From positions 806,001-870,000 of the forward strand of contig JASGJG010000003.1 of the NCBI GenBank assembly GCA_049840835.1: a stretch of DNA of 64,000 nt, read 5' to 3'. Shown here piece after piece: positions 61,178 through 64,000 of this stretch. Under the pieces are notes generated by a model. It did not search any database, had not been told where the DNA came from, and saw nothing but the letters and a program-made list of their open reading frames with translations. This DNA comes from JANLTX01 sp049840835. Its GTDB lineage: Bacteria > Armatimonadota > Armatimonadia > Armatimonadales > Armatimonadaceae. How positions within the stretch are numbered: position 1 is the first letter of the stretch; every line of letters starts with the position of its first letter. The translations under genes and the position numbers were made by a program.

Positions 61178-61798
61178 TTACAGATCTATAGGATATGACC
61201 AATTAACAAGATTTACATTGCCTTTGTGTATCGCTTTTTTAGTGATTCGGTATTCACCGACTGAATTCACCTCTTCTTGATATAAAATTATATTTGCATT
61301 ATCTCCATGTTTTGTAATTATTTTTCCATTTTGATCTCTTTGGAAAATATAACGAGAAATTTTATACGTTCCTTTTCTTACACAGGTGGCTGCTGAAAGT
61401 TTTGATTTCTCTGCATCTTTTCTTGAAATCACAGCGCAAAACCCCGAATTAAATTTCGATATGTCTATTTTTTCTCCAAGCCAATCACTGTTTTGGAATT
61501 CTTCTTTTATTAATATTTCGTATCCAAGATAGTCCTCCATGCATATTTCTAACATTGGTGAAGTTTTTAACCTTATGAAGCTCTTTGCTTCATTGCATGA
61601 AGTGATGTGAACTTTATTGACAAAATACTTAATATTCCTGACTATTTCTATTCGTTGTTTTGACGGAATTACATGATACAACACTGGGTAGCGAACTTCA
61701 CTTATGCGACCGCCATATAGCAAAAAAGAATCTCTCGGCAAAAGACCGAATTTAATTTGAACCTTTAATAACTTGTCAATTGATAAGTACTCTTGCAT
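61178..61798 (-). CDS. Unknown AT-rich family U2, member 1
   Basis: 206 aa, start MQEYLSIDKLLKVQIKFGLL. Shares with the next gene YGG, IKYFVNKVHITSC, YLGYEILIKEEF, GFCAVISRKDAEKSKL, TYKISRYIFQRDQNGKI and a terminal NLVNWSYPIDL. Codon use and AT content are unlike the neighbours, so it was probably acquired. No domain recognised. Confidence 0.7.
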   Translation of the reverse strand: MQEYLSIDKLLKVQIKFGLLPRDSFLLYGGRISEVRYPVLYHVIPSKQRIEIVRNIKYFVNKVHITSCNEAKSFIRLKTSPMLEICMEDYLGYEILIKEEFQNSDWLGEKIDISKFNSGFCAVISRKDAEKSKLSAATCVRKGTYKISRYIFQRDQNGKIITKHGDNANIILYQEEVNSVGEYRITKKAIHKGNVNLVNWSYPIDL

Positions 61799-61897
61799 AT
61801 CGAAATGTGTCCTTATTCGTCAGTATTGTAGTGACTCGTTATTGCTATTATGTAAATTACATGGACCCATCCATGGATTTATCTGATCTGTTAACTC

Positions 61898-62557
61898 CTA
61901 GTATGCTACAGGAAACGTCCAAGCAACAACATTCGTGTCATGCCTATGAAGGGATTTTTTCACCAATCTATACAGACCAGATGCAGTCACTTCTTCTTGA
62001 AGTAAGAATAGATTTGCTCTTTCAAAGTATTCTGAGTCTATAAGTCCTTTTTTATCGTTTTGATAGATATAACGAGAAATTTTAAATGTGCGACCTTTTG
62101 TGCATACAGCCGGTTGAATCTTTATTCGCTCCGCATCTGCTTTTGAAATAACAGCACAGTATCCTGAGTCCTTATTTGATATCTTCCAGTCTGCTCCTAG
62201 CCAGTAATCCGTGTTGAAATTTTCTTTTATTAAAACTTCGTATCCTATATAATCCTTCATGGAAGTATCCAACATAGGAGCGGTCAGCAATCGTACAAAG
62301 CTCAGAGCTTCTTCACAAGAGGTGATAGAAACCTTGTTTGCAAAATACTTTATATTATGAATTACATTCATTCTTGCCTGTCCAGGCATGATATTAGGTC
62401 TTATTATATGATATAGTTCTGATAAGCTCTCTTTATGGTTCCCATCGAGATTGATAATGCCGCCATATGCTAAAATTGATCTATATGGCTTTAGTTTGAA
62501 TTTGTTTTTCAGGACTAATGATTTATCTATCGAAAGCTCTTGCATATCTAACCTCAA
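61898..62557 (-). CDS. Unknown AT-rich family U2, member 2
   Basis: 219 aa, start MRLDMQELSIDKSL (the second Met at residue 5 is also possible). Paralogue of the gene at 61178: IKYFANKVSITSC, YIGYEVLIKENF, GYCAVISKADAERIKI, TFKISRYIYQNDKKGLI, NVVAWTFPVAY. Separated from member 1 by 99 bp. Same AT-rich composition. Function unknown. Confidence 0.7.
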   Translation of the reverse strand: MRLDMQELSIDKSLVLKNKFKLKPYRSILAYGGIINLDGNHKESLSELYHIIRPNIMPGQARMNVIHNIKYFANKVSITSCEEALSFVRLLTAPMLDTSMKDYIGYEVLIKENFNTDYWLGADWKISNKDSGYCAVISKADAERIKIQPAVCTKGRTFKISRYIYQNDKKGLIDSEYFERANLFLLQEEVTASGLYRLVKKSLHRHDTNVVAWTFPVAY

Positions 62558-62670
62558 GGTCCTTTCCTGCTTTATACAGCAATTCTAGTTCGCTGTTCTG
62601 CCAATCACGGTCTCATGAAGTGGCCTTGACGATATACATGTGGCAATGCTTTAGCGTATCCGTCACCTGC

Positions 62671-64000
62671 TCATAGCGTGAGAGCCAGGGCGATAGCCTG
62701 TTCGGTGGTCATGGCTTTGCCTTCGTTCCAGGCGTTGGTGAAGGCGGCATCCCCTATGATGTCGCGGGTGACGGCTTGTTCGCTCTCCTGCTTTGCCCGG
62801 CCTATGGGGGAGAGCACGGTCCCGATGCTCTCGCGCACGGCGACGGTGGCGCCCCACAGGCGGGCGGATAGCTCGGTGTTTCCCGCGTAGGTTGCTAGGG
62901 AGGCCAGCGCGGCGGAGATGCCCAGAGTGTTCTCTATCTGCTGGTGACCGAGAAGGCTCTCGTGCATCAGGGAGTGGGCGGTGGCGCGGTCTCCTAGCTC
63001 GAGGGCAGCGGCTGCCAGACTGAGTAGAGAGATGGGGATTCCCCAGCGGTCACCCAGCTCCCGGCGGATGGTCAGGCTTTCCAGGCAGAGGTCGTAGGAG
63101 AGCTGGGTATTGCCTTCTTTGAGGGCGACATTGCCCAGACCGCACAGGTTGCTGGCTTCGGTCGAGCGCATTCCCAGCTCGCGGTGAATGCTCAGGCTCT
63201 CTTCATAGAGCGCCCGCGCCGCCGGGTAGTCACCGCGCTCTTCGGCTAAGATACCCAGGTTGTTCAGCGAGGTCGCCACGCCCTGGCGATTCCCGTGCTC
63301 ACGCTCGATCTCCAGGGATTCCTCTTGCAGGCGGCGTGCGGCCTCATAGTCGCCTTGCTCCGTGACGACATTTCCCAGGTTGTTCAGGATAGTAGCGATA
63401 CGTTTTGTATCGTTCAGCTCTCGCCAGGTGACCAGAGCTTCCTCGTAGCGAGCGCGGGCCGTGGCGTAGTCTCCCTGTACAGCAGCCACGTTTCCCCAGT
63501 TGGCAAGCGCCATCGCGGTGCCTCTTGTATCGCCCAGTTCCCGGCAGAGGGCATGGCCCTCTTCGTGTAGAGGCGCAGCGGCGGCGTAGTCTCCCTGGTA
63601 GAAGGCCAGCACCCCGGCACCGTTCAGGGCGTCCGCGCGCTCTCTGGTACGAGCCCCCACGGCATCCGGGTGCGCCAGAGCGGCGGCATAGTAAGCGCGC
63701 CCCTCGGTGAAGTAGCCGCGCTTGGGCCAGTAGTTCCAGAGCGCCGCGCTCAGGCGCAGCCCTGGCTCGCCGGACCGGGTGTCCTCACGGCAGAACGCCA
63801 GCGCTTGCCGCAGGTTGTCGTACTCCGCATCTAAAGTCGCCAGCCAGTGAACTTGCTCCGGCCCAAACATATTGTTTCGCGCGGTCTCCGCCAGGGTCAA
63901 GAAGTAGTCCCGGTGCCGCTCTTTGAAAAGGAGTAGCTCGTCGGTCTCGGTAAGCCGGTCCAGCCCGTACTGCCGAACGGTTTCTAAGAGTCGGTAGCGC
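62671..64000 (-). CDS. COG3903-type TPR regulator, C-terminal part (5' end beyond window)
   Basis: The frame is open to the right edge, 443 codons visible. The first visible residues RYRLLETVRQYGLDRL and RHRDYFLTLAE are typical of AfsR/LuxR-type ATPase regulators. They are followed by about six TPR units (such as LNNLGNVVTEQGDYEAARRL and SLNNLGILAEERGDYPAARA) and a C-terminal ARLWGATVAVRESIGTVLSP. The NB-ARC-like ATPase is outside. Signal-responsive transcription regulator, target unknown. Confidence 0.8.
   Translation of the reverse strand, partial: RYRLLETVRQYGLDRLTETDELLLFKERHRDYFLTLAETARNNMFGPEQVHWLATLDAEYDNLRQALAFCREDTRSGEPGLRLSAALWNYWPKRGYFTEGRAYYAAALAHPDAVGARTRERADALNGAGVLAFYQGDYAAAAPLHEEGHALCRELGDTRGTAMALANWGNVAAVQGDYATARARYEEALVTWRELNDTKRIATILNNLGNVVTEQGDYEAARRLQEESLEIEREHGNRQGVATSLNNLGILAEERGDYPAARALYEESLSIHRELGMRSTEASNLCGLGNVALKEGNTQLSYDLCLESLTIRRELGDRWGIPISLLSLAAAALELGDRATAHSLMHESLLGHQQIENTLGISAALASLATYAGNTELSARLWGATVAVRESIGTVLSPIGRAKQESEQAVTRDIIGDAAFTNAWNEGKAMTTEQAIALALTL

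Noticed and set aside
1..64000. rRNA, tRNA or CRISPR arrays
   Set aside because: No stretch resembling ribosomal RNA, a tRNA cloverleaf or regularly spaced short repeats was noticed by eye; short tRNAs could still be missed.

Overview
This window most likely comes from a member of the Armatimonadota. It carries several DUF1559-type prepilins with the GFTLIELLVVIAIIAIL leader followed by LFPVFAQAR, and secreted proteins ending in a PEP-CTERM-like tail (TPEVPAGVQAIPVLLAVGG...YQRKKR). Both are typical of that phylum. The taxonomy is inferred from protein style, not from a marker gene. GC is fairly high, with a few clearly AT-rich patches (about 10.06-11.3 kb, 13.75-14.2 kb, 54.0-54.6 kb, 61.0-62.6 kb) that look acquired.

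Layout. 1-10 kb is a conflict-like accessory region. It holds a partial TIR-CHAT protease with an upstream DUF900 alpha/beta hydrolase, a DUF3883/NOV_C relic, an operon pairing a papain-like protein (frame broken) with a TIM-barrel/class III nucleotidyl cyclase fusion, and a BTAD-type regulator (also frame broken). 10-13.7 kb holds an AT-rich membrane protein facing a small operon of exported proteins. 14.2-24.7 kb holds a seven-gene minus-strand operon: ECF-like sigma factor, small protein, IrrE-like metallopeptidase, NurA-like nuclease, HerA helicase, Mre11/SbcD-like nuclease and a Rad50-like ATPase with a membrane hairpin where a zinc hook would be. It reads as a regulated DNA-end-processing system. 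24.7-30 kb is a tandem array of prepilins and choice-of-anchor-R-like sorted proteins built by duplication, including a 100-bp perfect leader repeat.

30-46 kb has rpiB, a very large S8 protease plus zinc-metallopeptidase fusion with an MBL-fold hydrolase, nitronate monooxygenase, a Met-rich secreted protein, esterases, a ParDE pair with a shortened toxin, a double GNAT protein, a VOC protein and a methyltransferase. 46-50.5 kb has a MITE-like inverted repeat, small stress membrane proteins, Dps and a prepilin. 50.5-58.5 kb has an ArsR regulator, a beta-propeller, a PEP-CTERM protein, an aldo/keto reductase-like protein, an XRE regulator and small membrane proteins.

55.7-61 kb contains four paralogues of an unrecognised family, three of them chained by 4-bp ATGA overlaps. 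61.2-62.6 kb has two AT-rich paralogues of another unknown family. The window closes inside a COG3903-type TPR regulator.

Four genes show what look like single-base frame breaks. They are either assembly errors or real decay, and the intact protein is readable across each break. No rRNA, tRNA, CRISPR array or intact insertion sequence was seen.
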